64,000 nt of DNA, from NCBI GenBank assembly GCA_027574665.1, contig CM050654.1, forward strand, positions 24,000,222 through 24,064,221. The letters run 5' to 3'. A program made the position numbers and the translations under genes. The notes below the pieces were generated by a model. It did no database searches, was not told where the DNA came from, and saw only the letters and a list, made by a program, of their open reading frames with translations. Source of the stretch: Rhynochetos jubatus. Taxonomy: Eukaryota > Chordata > Aves > Eurypygiformes > Rhynochetidae. Below, piece by piece: positions 51,665 to 64,000 of this stretch. The stretch's first letter is position 1. Every line of letters begins with the position of its first letter.

Positions 51665-52877
51665 ACTTCCGGTCTTTTGTCTGTATGACATGACTACATC
51701 AGTGGACAAGGGAGGAGCTATGTATGTCATGTATCTGGACTTTTATAAGGCCTTTGACACAGTCCCCCACAACATCCTTCTCTGTAGATTGGAGAGAGAT
51801 GGATTCGCTGGCTGGACTGTTTGGTGGAAGACAAATTGGCTGGATGGTCACATCCAGAGGGTAGTGGTCAACGACTCAATGTCCAGATGGAGATTGATGA
51901 CAAGCAGTGTCCCTCAGGGGTCCAAACTGGAACCAGTACTGTTTAATATCTTTATCAATGACATAATGGGATTGAGTACACTCAACCAAGTTTGCAGACA
52001 ACACCAAGCTGAGTGGTGCAGTTGACATGCCTGAGGGACGGGATGCCATCCAGAGGGACCTGGACAAGCTTGAGAAGTGGGCCCCTGTGAACTTCATGAG
52101 GTTCAACAAGGCGAAGTGCAGTGTCCTGCACCTGGGTAGGGGCAAACCCTGATATCAATACAGACTAGGGATGAAGGGATTGAGAGCAGCCCTGCCAAAA
52201 ACAACTTAAAGATACTGGTGGATGAAAAGCTGGACATGAGCCAACAATGTGTGCTCACAGCCCAGAAGGCCAACTGTATCCTGGGCCGCATCAAAAGAAG
52301 CGTGGCCAGCACATCAAGGGTGTTGATTCTCTTCCTCTACTCAGCTCTTGTGAGACCCCACCTGCAGTACTATGTCCAGCTCTGGGGCCCCCAAGATCAG
52401 AAGGACAGGGACCTGTTGGACCGAGTCCTAGAGCAGGGCCACAAAAATTATCAGAGGGCTAGAGCACCTCTCCTGTGAAGAAAGGCTGAGAGGGTTGGGG
52501 TTAATCAGCCTGGAGAAGAGAAGGCTTTGACGACATATTGTTGTGTCCTTTCAGTACTTACAGGGGGCATATAAGAAAGATGGGGATGGACTTTTTAGCA
52601 TGGCCTGTTGCAACAGGGAATGGGTAATGATTTTACTCTAAAAGAGGATAGATTTAGCCTAGATACAAGGAAAATTTCTTTTACAGTGGGGGCGGTGAAA
52701 CACTGGAGTAGGTTTCCCAGAGAGGTGGTAGGTACCCCATCACTGGAAACATTCAAGATCACGTTAGTTGGGGCTCTGAGAAATCTGATCTGGTTGAAGA
52801 TGTCCCTGCTTATTGCAGGGAGTTTGGACTAGATAACCTTTAAAGACCCCTTCCATGCCAAACTATTCTCTGATGAT
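51665..52877 (+). mobile_element. CR1 LINE with degenerate reverse-transcriptase domain
   Basis: The longest CR1 copy here, about 1.2 kb. The frame 51690-52025 shows reverse-transcriptase motifs: [14 protein letters not shown] (the first catalytic Asp block) and [20 protein letters not shown]. One extra base near 51980-51990 then shifts the frame, and the catalytic box continues one frame over as [10 protein letters not shown]. The second Asp of the normal FADD box is Asn (AAC at 52000-52002), so the active site is lost. Further downstream, 52218-52478 holds [17 protein letters not shown] and [15 protein letters not shown], and 52608-52832 holds the ISFTVGAVKHWSRFPREVV block. The 3' end is TTTAAAGACCCCTTCCATGC, then ATTCTCTGATGATT. 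It is a dead, diverged copy. Confidence 0.95.
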
Positions 52878-55800
52878 TGTAAGTTACTGTGCAATCCAGA
52901 TTTTTTGCTTGTAGAAGGTGATAAAACAGTTTTGAAGAACAGCTTTTAACTTTAGCAGAGAAAGTAACATTGGGAGAACCCATACTAAATAACAGACTGG
53001 AATTGTGTTATCTGCCTTTATAAGAACATATAGATTAAAATTGTGAAGAAGTCCTGGTGGTAAAATAATGAAGATAACAGTAAACCATACTTTCAGAAGT
53101 AAATGATTTTGTTTTGTTTGTTCAATCCCTTATATTTGGCCAAACTGCACTTTCATTGCTGGATAATATGGTAAAAAGATTCATTGTAAGGTTTACCTAA
53201 CAACATTGGTGGTGTTGATGAATAGTTGCAATTAATACATTCCCTTAATTAGTCTGATACCCAGAAGATGCACCTGGCAGGTCATTTTAATACTATAATT
53301 GATTTATTGCTGCTAGAAATGATTTTACCAGCTATCTTCACAGTGCACAATTAGAGAGGATTTTGGTTTTTTATGCATTTTCACTGAGGAATAAACATAA
53401 AAGGTCTATGTAATTCATAACAAAGCAGCTATAATGTACTAATGGTTTATGGATTTTATTAATATTCAGCTAACATTAGAGGCAATTTTAGAGAATAGCA
53501 ACCTATTTTCTATATGAAGTATTCAATTTTTAATAACTGAGTGCTTTATTTAAAAAACAAAATCAAACTATGATATTTTAAATGAGTTGCTATTATCACA
53601 TGTGGGAAATCTCATAAATGGTGTAACCATAAGAATATATTGATAGATATGTGTTTGTTTTGTGCTGTATGTGATATACGTTAGATGCACTGAGATTTTG
53701 GGGGGGGAAATATAAATTCTGTACTATTTTTGAATCATGATGAAGTCCCTCTAAACAAAGAAATGATTTTCTGAGGTTACTATAACAACATAACTAAATC
53801 AGTGTCAGTTTAGCTCATCATAAAAGTATCAACTTATATTTTCATATTTTTAAATTTATTTTTGAAATTGATCTTGAAAGTAGCTTGTTCTGCCTTCCTC
53901 CCCCGACATTACTGTGTTTTGCTCCATTTCTAGTGCTGCAGCAGACAGCATGGCTGCCTTTTGTTAGCTTCTCTGTGCACTGATATCACTGACACTATTG
54001 TGGAAACATCCAGCAGGCACCCTTTCTACATCTTAGAACAAAAGGTTGTTTCTTCAGTACCAACCTATTGAGTTCTAGGAGCTTAAAAATTACTTTGCTC
54101 GTCTATTTTCCAAGTGACAAAGTGCTTTCCCTTGATAGGGGCGGAAAAACTGTTCAGTGTTTGGGCTAGAAACCTAGCTGCATATTGCTTGCAAGCTCAA
54201 AGTTTCAAATAAAATCCTGGGGAATTGGTGCATGCAGCAAATGCAAGATTGCCCTTTATGCTTTAGGCAAATCTGGATTCACCTAAGTTTTGCCTGTCCT
54301 CTGAATGCCTTTGGCTCTCCCTAGGAACTGCAGGGTCAAACCTGATTTGCAGTGTGCATCTCTATGATGCTTAATGCAGGGGTATGATGTGTGGACACAA
54401 GCTGTTCTCTCAGCCTTGGCATCTTCAATTGAGGGATCTGGATTTGGAAGTGAAGTTCTGTTTCTTTTAAATTAGCGCACTAGTAGAATAACTTTTGACC
54501 TTGCAATAAACGTGTGAGAAAATAATTATAGTTCAGTATTTATGGGTGATATTTATTCTCATGTGTTACTTTACATCACTCCAGAATGCATACAAGGCAC
54601 CATATAGAACAAATAAGAAAATATCTCCCTTCACAGTTGAAATTGTCTGATCTAGTTTCAATGTGAACCAAAAACTTGCATAGACCTCTAAAATAAAGTT
54701 AGATATGATATTGCTGGTAAACAAGGACATAAAATATAGCACAGTTAAGACTGGCTTAAGACTCCCTGAAATCAAGGTCCAAGTCTGGAATCTCTTCTCA
54801 GAGAAGATGTAGGCCAGTTTGCTGGAATTTCTCTCTTCTTATGAATAAAATGTTCTGGGCACATACATACTTTGTTTTTTTACTAGAGTTACTAGTGAAG
54901 AGTGCTTGACTGGGAATCTGTTAACAGCTTTGCAGCAACCTGTCTGAGGGCCAAGCAAATACAGTGGGTGAAATGGGGAGACTTCTTGGCAGCAATGTAG
55001 GTTTGAACAGCCCATAGGTGAAGTAAGAGGGAAGTTTGGGGATGAAAATAAAAATGCGATAGCAAGAGATTGTCTATAAGCCATGATGTAGATAGTGTCA
55101 AAGGTTTCACGAGCAATGTCTTGGGATGGGGGACTGGGTGGAAACATTCAACGTTGTACCTGTATCACAGCTGGATCATGAGGACTAAGCACAATCCGTT
55201 TTTCTTGAGACTCGGGAGGGAAATGCTCTGCAGCCATTGGGGAGTCTGGAATTGATGAAAATGCAGTGATCAGTGACTTTGAGGAGTTTCTGCTTAGCAG
55301 AGATCACTTTCTTTCTGTTTACATGACAAGGAAGTCTGATGGATATTAGAAAAACTCTGGAATAATAAGGTCAGGATATGGATGCTTCACATAGGAGGCA
55401 TAGGTTAAAGTTGAAAAAGAATTTAAAAATTATTTAGGTTATAAGCTAAAGTAGCAGGGAGATAATACCTGTGGATGATTTCTTCCAGAAAAAAATTCTA
55501 TGGGGTGTCTTTGTTTTTATTTTCGTTTTCTTCCTTTTCCAGCTCAAATTCTCATTAGATTTGATACCTGAGCTATAACACAAAGCCTTGGATGCCTTGT
55601 AGTCTGTAGGCTGTTGAGAACTATCTCAACAAATATTTCTGTTAAAATACTGTCCAGTCTTTTAACTTTTGTGGACAACCCAGGGGTTTTTCTATAATTA
55701 GGACTTAAATCAATTGATTAGAAATATTGTATAATGGAGTGTAAATATAATTTAGCTTTAGTTTTTCAAGGTCTCAAATTAAGTAAAGAATGCAACAAAT

Positions 55801-58800
55801 GTGAGAGTCTTAAACCAATAACTGATTCAAAATACAATAATTCAGAATAGTTACTATAGAATAAAAAGAACACAAATATTTCTAGTTGCAAAGTTAATGT
55901 CAACATATGTGTAGTTTTTTTTTGTATAGGTTTTTTTTTTTTTCTCTCAGGGATTTTAGTGAAGATTTACAATTATCATAGGACTCAGTACAGTTTGTTT
56001 GCTCCCCACAAAAGCAGAGATGATTTTTATTGACCAATCTTTGATCCAAGAGATTAAAGAAAGTACTGCAAGAGCAGTGAAAAGGATAACACCATGGGGG
56101 TCAATAGGCTTACTGCTACTTGGAAATGAAAGTGAAGCATTCCATTGGGAGAGTGGGTAATTTAACATTCTTACTGGGAACTTGAGTTTTCCCTTTCCTT
56201 TTTTTTTTTTTTAGGAAAAAAATTATTCATCTTACTTGCAGGTTTCTCCATGACTTAATACCATGGCCATAATATGAGGTCATTTAGAGGGCACTAGATT
56301 CGCCAACATAATTCTGCACAGTGCTTTTTAGCCCAAATGGCCTGGCTGTCACATACTCGCACTCTTGATTGAAATGTTTCTGGTAGACTTTTGGAATGCA
56401 GTCTGAGGGCTTAGTGACTCAATATTTTCAACATGAATACATTTTCTATCTCATAGAAAGTTTCTGTGAACTACTACAGAGTTAATGTGTCTTTCTGTTG
56501 TTTCTTAAAGCACTGTGAACTTTACACGAATCTGGTAAAATTGCAGGAGTCAAAAGGAAGTGAAAGTTCTAGTGTGATACAGTTTTATTTTTTTATAGAC
56601 TCATCGTCATCATAGCCCTTCTTTATGAGGATATCAAAATGCCTGCCAAAAAGCAAATTTTTTTTCTTGAAATAGCCATTAATATCCCTTTTCACTTATA
56701 TGTGTTGTTTTGCCCATATGCACGCATCCCCCACCCCCCTTTTTTTTTTTTTTTTTTTCCTTTCTTGTCCAGGCAGTATGATTTTTGTCTTCCCTTTCAC
56801 TGCAGAGAATAAGTGCAGGAAGAACAACAGCTGGTATGACTTTGATTGGGGATGCGCTGAAGTGCTTTTGTTTACAGAATATTCACAGGGACACATGAGG
56901 CCTGGCAGAGTACTCATGTCACACTTCTTCCTGCCTTTGAAAAATTGCCAAAGAAATGTGATTGCAATTGGCCAGTTGTATTTATTTTGCTGTTTGCCAG
57001 AGACAGGTTTGAAAGCTTAGAGCATTTTAACGTTTTATTTATCTTCCTTCAGGTAAATACTAAATCCTTATTAATTAAGATTAAGAAGGAAAGGGGCTTG
57101 AAAAGTTCTCTGAAAGCTTCTTGTGTCCTGTGAATATATGCAGGGAGTTAAAGAACACACCCAGTCATTTCATCCAGGAGACTGATCTGTTTTATCACAA
57201 GGAATATTCATAGTTGATTTACCTGGTCACAGCTTGTAAAACTTGGAGCAGTGTGAAATAAACATTCCTTTACTCCAAAATCACAAAATGCCAGTCTGCT
57301 TCTAAGAATTTCTCAAAGCACTGATGAAAAGATAATTCTACCAAGAACAATGGTAGAATGCTCCTGGACTTAACAGGAATTGTGGTGCTTTTTGATTCTT
57401 AAGGATTTCCTGAAGACTAGTAAGTTTTGAGTACTTTGCTTGTCATATGAGAATTAAAGACTTAAACGGATTATTAAAATTCATTAAGTATCTATATAAA
57501 ACAACTATTCTGTTTACGATCAGGTGATGTGGGGTTTTTACAGTTCATTTACTATTTGCAAGTGGTTCTTTGCAACATTAGCCAGGATTTTGAAACTCTG
57601 TTCTATGTTTTAATGCAGCTGGATCATGTTAGGTTTTCTAGAAAATCATCACCGGCCCTATTGTTATTGACTTACCTGGTCATGGCTGGGTGTGAGTTTT
57701 CTGGGGTTTTATTTACATTTTTGTGTGTCCCTGACCTTAACTATTCAGGAAATTGTAGCTCTCAGTTTTATTGATAAGTACTGGTGTAGCAAAGAGTTTT
57801 TTAAATTAGAGCATGATGAGAAAATCACGCTTTCTGAAAGTTTACAAAAAATATTTACTCTCTTCACCTTTATTAATTTTCAGATGTGATGCTCTAAACT
57901 TACATCCTTGTCCTGATTCTTTTCCTTTAGGGTAACTTGTATGTTTTCCATCTCTTAGTTGTGGAAATAGGCTGCTATACTGTTATTCATAGAGGATGTG
58001 ATTGACTTCCATCCTTTCTTCTGATGATCTGTTTCACAGATCTCTCAATATTTGTCTTATGGAGGGTTTTTTTTTGTGTGTGGTGGTGGTTTTTTTTTTT
58101 TTTTTTGGTGGGGGTTTGGCAGGGGGAAGATGGGATATTTCTTATTTTTCTTTCTGAAAGCTTCAACATCAGTAGGAATGGGATTATAGGTGAACAATCA
58201 GCTTTTATTTTTTTCTAATGGTAGGAGAGTAAAACCTAAAAATGTAGACTTGACTGAACTCTGAAGCTTCAGAGACTAGAAGACAAATAGAATGAATCCC
58301 AAATGTGCTATGGAAAAACAAAGCCCTTTTGATATGGAAGGACCTACCTTTTTAATGCTGCTCTCTTGGTGTGATGTTCAGCGAATCTAGTACCATTGCA
58401 CGGTGGTATATTCAGGAGCAGGATATAAGGAAAGGCCCCTAGTGTAGCAACAAAGATTAAGGGGTTTACTGGTAATGACTTAAAAATGAAATCACTTCTG
58501 TACTCAATGCTGCTTTTGGGTATAGTGGACAAGAAGTGGTATTAACTTTTGTGTGCCCTGAAATCATAATATTTTTTCTAAAAGTTAAGGGATTGTTTTT
58601 TAGAAAGTTTTTGTTTTCTTTAGTTTTAAATTGGAGAACAGCTGTGTACAAAAACTTGTAAAATGTCAATGCAAAGTTTCTGCTGTGTGCCCAATTAAGT
58701 GACATGTTTTTATGATCATTTGTTACTTGCAGTGGCTGTTGTCGACATTATCTATATTCCTGAAATTCTAGTGTGATCTACAGACATTTTAAAAAGGAAG

Positions 58801-59879
58801 AGAAAAAAAAAAAGGAAAATATATATTTTTTAATCTGTCTAATATTGATTTTTAATTTTGAAGCTCAGTTTTGTCAGAGAGTAACTTCATTGCTAATCTC
58901 AGACCTCAAGCTTGTGCAAAAGTAAACAAGTTTTTTTTGCCACATTTTTGAATTAAGACCCACACATCTTGTCAGCAATGTGTAGGGTTTTGGCTACAAC
59001 AAACTGAAGGATACACCCAGTATTATCAAAAACCTTCCTTTCTTGTTTTTCAATTCAAAACTGAACGACTTATTTTAGCAGTACAGAAAAGTGAGAAAAA
59101 TGTTAAATTGAGCTAACTGAACATTGTCAGAAATTGTGAAAGACATAGAAAATCAGTTAAGGACATCACTGAAAACAAATAAAAATAGATGGCAAGTCTT
59201 GCATACTGGATTCCTACTTCTGTGTTGTTATTCCAGTGAAACTTTTGGGTACCGAAGGATCGCTAGTTATAAGTATTGACAGCAGCTGACTAAAACCCCA
59301 TCCGGGGAATTTTAGTGTAGTCAGTTTTGGTCCTTGTCTTTAGACTTCCATCTTTCCAGTCAGGGATAAGAGTTTGGTTGCCATAATCCATTTAATCTTG
59401 GTTGTTTTATATTTAATCATTAGATTATCACCAAAAGTAAATCCTCAAGGGAATGAGAGATACTATAAAAAGGTCAACCCAAAGCAATTAGGACTTAACT
59501 TAGAAATGTATACTGATTATTTCGGTCAACATGAAACTGTGTGGACTAAAGTGGGGTGTTTGGGTTTTTTTTTTTTTTTTTTTCCCCAGAAAAAGAGGAA
59601 AAAGGTTTGGATTTCTTATTTTTAGAGGTATTTATCTTAAAAGCAGGCCTTACTGTTAATCTTTCCTAAGCTATTTGGCAGGTATGGAGCCACGTGTGCA
59701 TTTGGCAATTTGGTATTCACTTTACTTCAGTATTTGAGGTGCTCTAGAAGGTGGTGAGGGATAAAAGAAATATCCTTGAATGACCTGCAGGGTTACAATC
59801 CGTTAAATTCTGCCAAATTAAATATATAATATAGAAAACATTATTATAGTGAATATATCTTAGAGTTACCTCAGTGGAG
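52878..59879. other. Unique noncoding DNA, no gene seen
   Basis: Seven kilobases of AT-rich sequence without a supported gene. The 53.1-53.5 kb part is rich in AATTA/TTAATTAG motifs and resembles conserved noncoding DNA in texture. Overlapping minus frames at 54839-55147 match nothing I know. T runs of 19 bases occur at 56740-56758 and 59565-59583, and a GT-rich tract at 58062-58112. These create shadow frames rich in K/H or F/W. Confidence 0.6.
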
Positions 59880-60560
59880 TAGGCATGGGGTGGGGGGAGA
59901 GAAGCATTGCTGCTCAGAAACAAGTCCCTTAGGGTGTCAGCTTCAACCAAATTAAAAAATGTGTGCCAGCCTCAAGTTGGCATGCTTGAGTTCACTTCAC
60001 TCCAGTCAATGAGGCACCTTAGCACAGTAAGCACAATAGAGACAAAGAGATGCCTTGCAACTGACAGAGAGAGAAAAGAGTCCTTTGAGATGAAATGTTA
60101 ACATAAGAAGTGAAAATGGTTTGTGGTAGTCTCAAGCTGGCTCTTTTGGGTTCACTTTCCTATAGTTACTGAACTATAGTGCTGTACCTTAACAGAGAAG
60201 TCTCAATAAAATTAGAAAGATATCCTAAAAAGGACAGAAGACGAGAGAGAGTAAAAGAGAAAAAGAGAGAGAGAGGGAGAGTTCTTTTGATAAGAAGCTT
60301 AACAAAAGTGGAAAAAATGGTTTATGTGAATGTTAGTTTTCATGGCAGTCTCAAGCTGACACTTGGGCTCCCTTTATTACAGTCAGTAAGCTACTTTAGC
60401 AAACAAAGGGGAATGGAGAGAAGGATGGCTGGAAACAACAGAGAAAGGGAGAGAAAGAGACCTCTCTGACAGCATCTAACACAACGCGAAATCTCTGCCT
60501 CTGTGTTTCCGTTTTTGAAACATTTTCTGCAAGGCAGAGAAACATAAATGGTTGAATCTT
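59880..60560. repeat. Diverged long-unit tandem repeat (about three units plus a partial)
   Basis: Three similar units begin with CTCAAGYTG at 59971, 60131 and 60350. Each continues with a TTCACTT/CTCCCTTT-like block, then CAGTCAATGAG / TAGTTACTGAA / CAGTCAGTAAG, then ACCTTAGCA / ACCTTAACA / ACTTTAGCA, then a GAGA-rich core, and closes with an AAAATGGTTT-like segment. Unit spacing is 160 and 219 bases; the second unit is longer because of an expanded GA run (60241-60285). A partial unit ending TTAAAAAATGTG precedes the first. The family is not recognised. The 96-codon frame at 60179-60469 lies entirely inside it and is not thought to be a gene. Confidence 0.75.
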
Positions 60561-63500
60561 TGTGAAGATAATTAAACAAATGAAATGCTGAGATTTTAAA
60601 TTTGCTTAAGCAACATAGCATTTTAATTGTGCTCAATTAAAAGATGGGGTGAGGGCTGTAAATTACCTTTTTACCTCTAAAAAGATTTTTTTTTTATTCA
60701 GCATGCTGTTTTCAGATATTGGTAAATAGCATACAAACAAGGAAACTCTACAGTAGTGTTGAATCCATTTAAAATCCTCTTCACATATGACAATATGTGG
60801 GGGGGAAAAGTCACCAGAATTAGAGAAGCGTGGGTTTTTAATCAAGTACTCTGTAATGCTGAAAACTAAATGGGTGCAGGCTTATACTCGCACCATGTGA
60901 CTGATGAGCGAGCCTGCCTTTCTAAACAGGTGAAAGAAAAATTGCTAAACCATCTTTTCTCTGCATTCAATACAGTCCTTTAGGTTTTAGCTTTTCAATT
61001 CAGCCTAGTATTTCAACTTTTGGGTATTGAAGTTCTGCCTCTGACCTCTAGTTCTCAGACTCATTGGAAAGGAAATATGTTTGATTATCTTCTACAAATT
61101 TAAGCTTTGCAAGTGAACATGAGAGTAAAAAAGACTTCAGGCCTTTTGTGTCTGTTAGGTAAATATAGGAGGTAACCTAAACCATGCCCATCAAAGCTGT
61201 AATTAAAAGATGCATGAAAATTGGCAGATTTCGAACATCATCTATTCAGTGCAAAATGGGCCATTAGATATGTGGCTGACAAACGTTTTCATTCTGAACC
61301 TAATGTGCACTGATCATACGTCATCTACAAATTCTGTAGAGGCACACTTTGGAAAGGAAGGGAAGTCACAGTCACAAATTATTCTTGCCCTCCATTAGGC
61401 AAATTGTCAACTTCATAGAATCAATAGAAGATTCTTTATAATATACAAATTGGTACGCATCCATGAGCAAAAGCGATCGGACAACCAAGGATGAAGCTTA
61501 ATTAGAGCAGAACTTGCTCTTAACAATATCGGATATAATGAAGATGCATCTTCAAGCAAACAGTATTGAAGCTTCCAACTGCTACTTCGTTTTGTAATAT
61601 AAAACCCATGGCACTCCAACTCTACCCATCTTTCAGTAAAATTTCTATATGGAGGGAAAAAATGCTTTACTTAGTTAAATGTTAATCTATTAATTAAGAT
61701 GATTAAGTTTATAGAAGCATAATAGGAATAGTCTAAGAATGTTCAATAAATAAACTAATAAATGCAGTATTTGCAGATGGACTGAAGAGTAGGGAAAGAG
61801 GGGACTTATGTAAACAAATTTCAGTCTGTTTTTTGGTAACTTGTTCACATCAGCCTTATACTCTTTTTCATACTGCATGAATGTTCATTGAAGTCATGTG
61901 ATACTTGTTCTGCTCTTTAATGGGCTAGTTTGAAATGTTTGAACATCGGTATAAAAAAAGTAGCAAACATTTAATAGAGTAAAATTTAATGGTGAGCCAT
62001 GAAACTTTTGCAATTAATTTTTTTTCATTAATAACCTTCAGTTACTCTGACAATCAAGAACAGTTTGTAAGATACTAGAAAATCTACTGATATTACCAAT
62101 TTTTTGGGGAAAACTATTTACTACTCATTAATATTTAATGTAAACCTGTTTAGATTGGTCCCTCAGACATAATTTTCGGTTATTTTATTCTGATGGCTCT
62201 TTGAAAGCCTCTGTTAAAGGCTGGAGACAGTCGAGGATTGAGTTCTATGTATTAGGCCATAGCCAAAGAATAATGAATAGGTTACCTTATATTTGGATTC
62301 TGCAGAAGATGGTGTTTTCTGTATCTGCATCTTGGCCAATATTAGTCAGAAGAACATAGACAGCAGTTGGACAAAAATAGGTGAAGAAGACAGCATTTCA
62401 ACAGTGAAAATGTGTTCTTGTGATTCAGATTAATAATGGCTTTATGTTTTAAAGCTGACAGTGGTGTTCACAAGGGCCTATCACGTGTCCACAGGGCTAG
62501 GCAGCAGTACTTCTGACTAGTTTTCTCCCATTTGCTTTGCTACTAATCCCTTAAATTGCGACAACGCCCTGAACTGATTTTGTATCGGCTCATTTAGTGC
62601 TGAAAAATGGAACCATTTAACTTGTGCTGGATGAAGAAACAGGAGCGGGAACTACGAAGTGAGAACACACAACTATTCAAAAAGTAAGGTAATAGAACCA
62701 AAAAGGAGAAAGTTGGAGAACAGTGAAACAAAAGAACAGGAGATGAAAAGAGGCTGGAGAAGGAAAGCAAAAAGCTGGCTATTGTAAAACAAAGAGGATT
62801 TTGATTTTTCTTAGTCAAACCTAGAAGTACTGGTACTGCATTTTGGATTCTCCTGAATCTTTCCTGTACATTTTATTGTTACTTGTTTTGACTTAATGAG
62901 TAATACCTCAGTCCCCAAGTTTTAGATGATTTGAGAGTAGATCCAAAGCAACCCAACTAGTAAGTACCTGTGATATGAGAACAATCAATTTAAATTGGTA
63001 ACGGTAAAAACAGGTGGCAAGAGTAAACGTTCAGCACTAGATTAAAATATTCTTTTTTCTGCCTTGCTACTGTGGGGGTGTGTGAGAGAGAGACAGACTG
63101 ACATCCATCTGCTTGGACTACAGAGACTAATGTGAACAAACATGCAGCATACTAAATGCTCCCCACAACCCCCCAAGAACCAGCACTTCTACTTAGCATT
63201 TCTGCGTGCTATCCAGTTTTGTAAGCTACAGAAATTCTGACTTACCCCCAGACGGTTCATGTAAATTATGTTAATGATTACTGTCTACTCTCTGCCAAGA
63301 ACAGTACTGATGCTGCTACTTTTGCTTCATGTAATCAATTCCTTCCTTTGCTTCTAGTTTGTTCGTAATGAGCCTTAAGGTAAAACTGCATCAGAAAGCA
63401 GCATCTCCCCCCCCTTCCCTTTATATTTTGAGTGATGATTGTTTCTGATGTGAAAGCTCTAGATCTTTAAATTGGATATGCTGTCAATGCACCTTTTTCC

Positions 63501-64000
63501 AAGAAAGTGATTGTGCTTGTCAAAGACACAGTTTTTGTGTCTAGGTGAAGAAAACTTCAGGGATTTAAGGTACATCCCTATGCCTTTGTTTTGATATAGA
63601 TTTTATGATCAACTGTATCACTCAACAGCAAGTATGTTGGGTTACTGTTGAGGCACATGTTACTCGAGGTGCAAAGCCTAGAAAACAGCTTTTCTTCTAC
63701 TCGTAAGGAATTAGAGGACTTCAGATAACATTCAGGAGCGAAAGACTTAACAGATATTTTTGTTCCATCTAATACTAGCATAATAGAGTACCTATCTGGT
63801 AACCCAGTTCTCCTGCATGATAGTTCATTTTTTGCTAGGACATAATCAAGCTGTCTTATGTGTGCAGTTGCTTGTCTGTGTCTGTATCATGCTACTGTGT
63901 AATGTCCAACCTGAATTAATACAGCTGGAGCAGATGCTAAATGACTGTATCCTAGTCACTTGTGCCCTATTTTACACTTCACTTCATGATCTGTGTGAGG
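60561..64000. other. Unique noncoding DNA with one CpG-retaining patch
   Basis: No gene recognised. The segment 61232-61589 keeps at least eight CpG sites in about 360 AT-rich bases and has the look of a conserved noncoding element. A purine-rich patch lies at about 62670-62790, and a GAGAGAGACAGAC run near 63085-63098. Open frames are short and motif-free. Confidence 0.6.

Noticed and set aside
52247-52462. Second plus-strand frame over the CR1 copy at 51665-52877
   Set aside because: Shadow of the degenerate CR1 pol frame in another register.
54839-55147. Two overlapping minus-strand frames suggestive of a processed pseudogene
   Set aside because: No protein family recognised, no poly(A) tail at the expected end, and no flanking duplication seen.
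60179-60469. 96-codon frame rich in Arg/Lys/Glu
   Set aside because: It is the translation of the GA-rich core of the tandem repeat, not a gene.
61410-61436. CATAGAATC motif suggesting a minus-strand CR1 end
   Set aside because: No adjacent GGTTGGAA-type block, so the 10-base resemblance is probably chance.

Overview
The window looks like a stretch of bird nuclear genome. It is AT-rich and CpG-poor, and it has no operons, dense genes or bacterial-type signals. Its most recognisable content is CR1 retroposons (non-LTR LINEs), which dominate bird and other sauropsid genomes. They are identified by reverse-transcriptase text such as [11 protein letters not shown] and VPQGS, and by their characteristic 3' ends (a TTCCAACC-type block followed by TTCTATGA or TTCTGTGATTC). 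The species cannot be named from this window alone. The setting fits a gene desert or a very large intron.

Layout: 1-25.4 kb is unique noncoding DNA with scattered G/T- or A/C-rich low-complexity tracts. A 5'-truncated CR1 lies at 25459-26292. The next 10 kb holds one short CR1 3' tail (31330-31411) and a GC-richer block (33.1-34.35 kb) with three adjacent perfect hairpins and a tRNA-type B-box. At 36458-36608 is the only segment I would defend as a possible protein-coding exon: a strong acceptor, one open frame of 28 codons ending in TGA, and a strong donor. A CpG cluster (36825-36865) and a long perfect hairpin (38608-38663) follow within about 2 kb. The 38.7-46.8 kb stretch is unique sequence with patches that resemble conserved noncoding elements. 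CR1 copies lie at 46873-47470 (with a 171-codon open remnant) and 51665-52877 (with RT motifs, broken), and another CR1 tail lies at 49268-49318. From 52.9 kb to the end is mostly unique DNA, apart from a diverged long-unit tandem repeat at about 59880-60560 and a CpG-retaining patch at 61232-61589.

No complete protein gene, tRNA, rRNA or CRISPR array is supported. Almost all open reading frames of 60-150 codons look like chance frames. They have no recognisable domains, lie in low-complexity DNA, or are CR1 remnants. No gene set works together here. If the 36.5 kb exon is real, its gene must extend well beyond the part of the window I can interpret, because no partner exon was recognised. 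I did not find a convincing undescribed biological system. The best leads are the candidate exon, the 38.6 kb hairpin, the triple-hairpin block at 33.9 kb and the tandem repeat at 60 kb.
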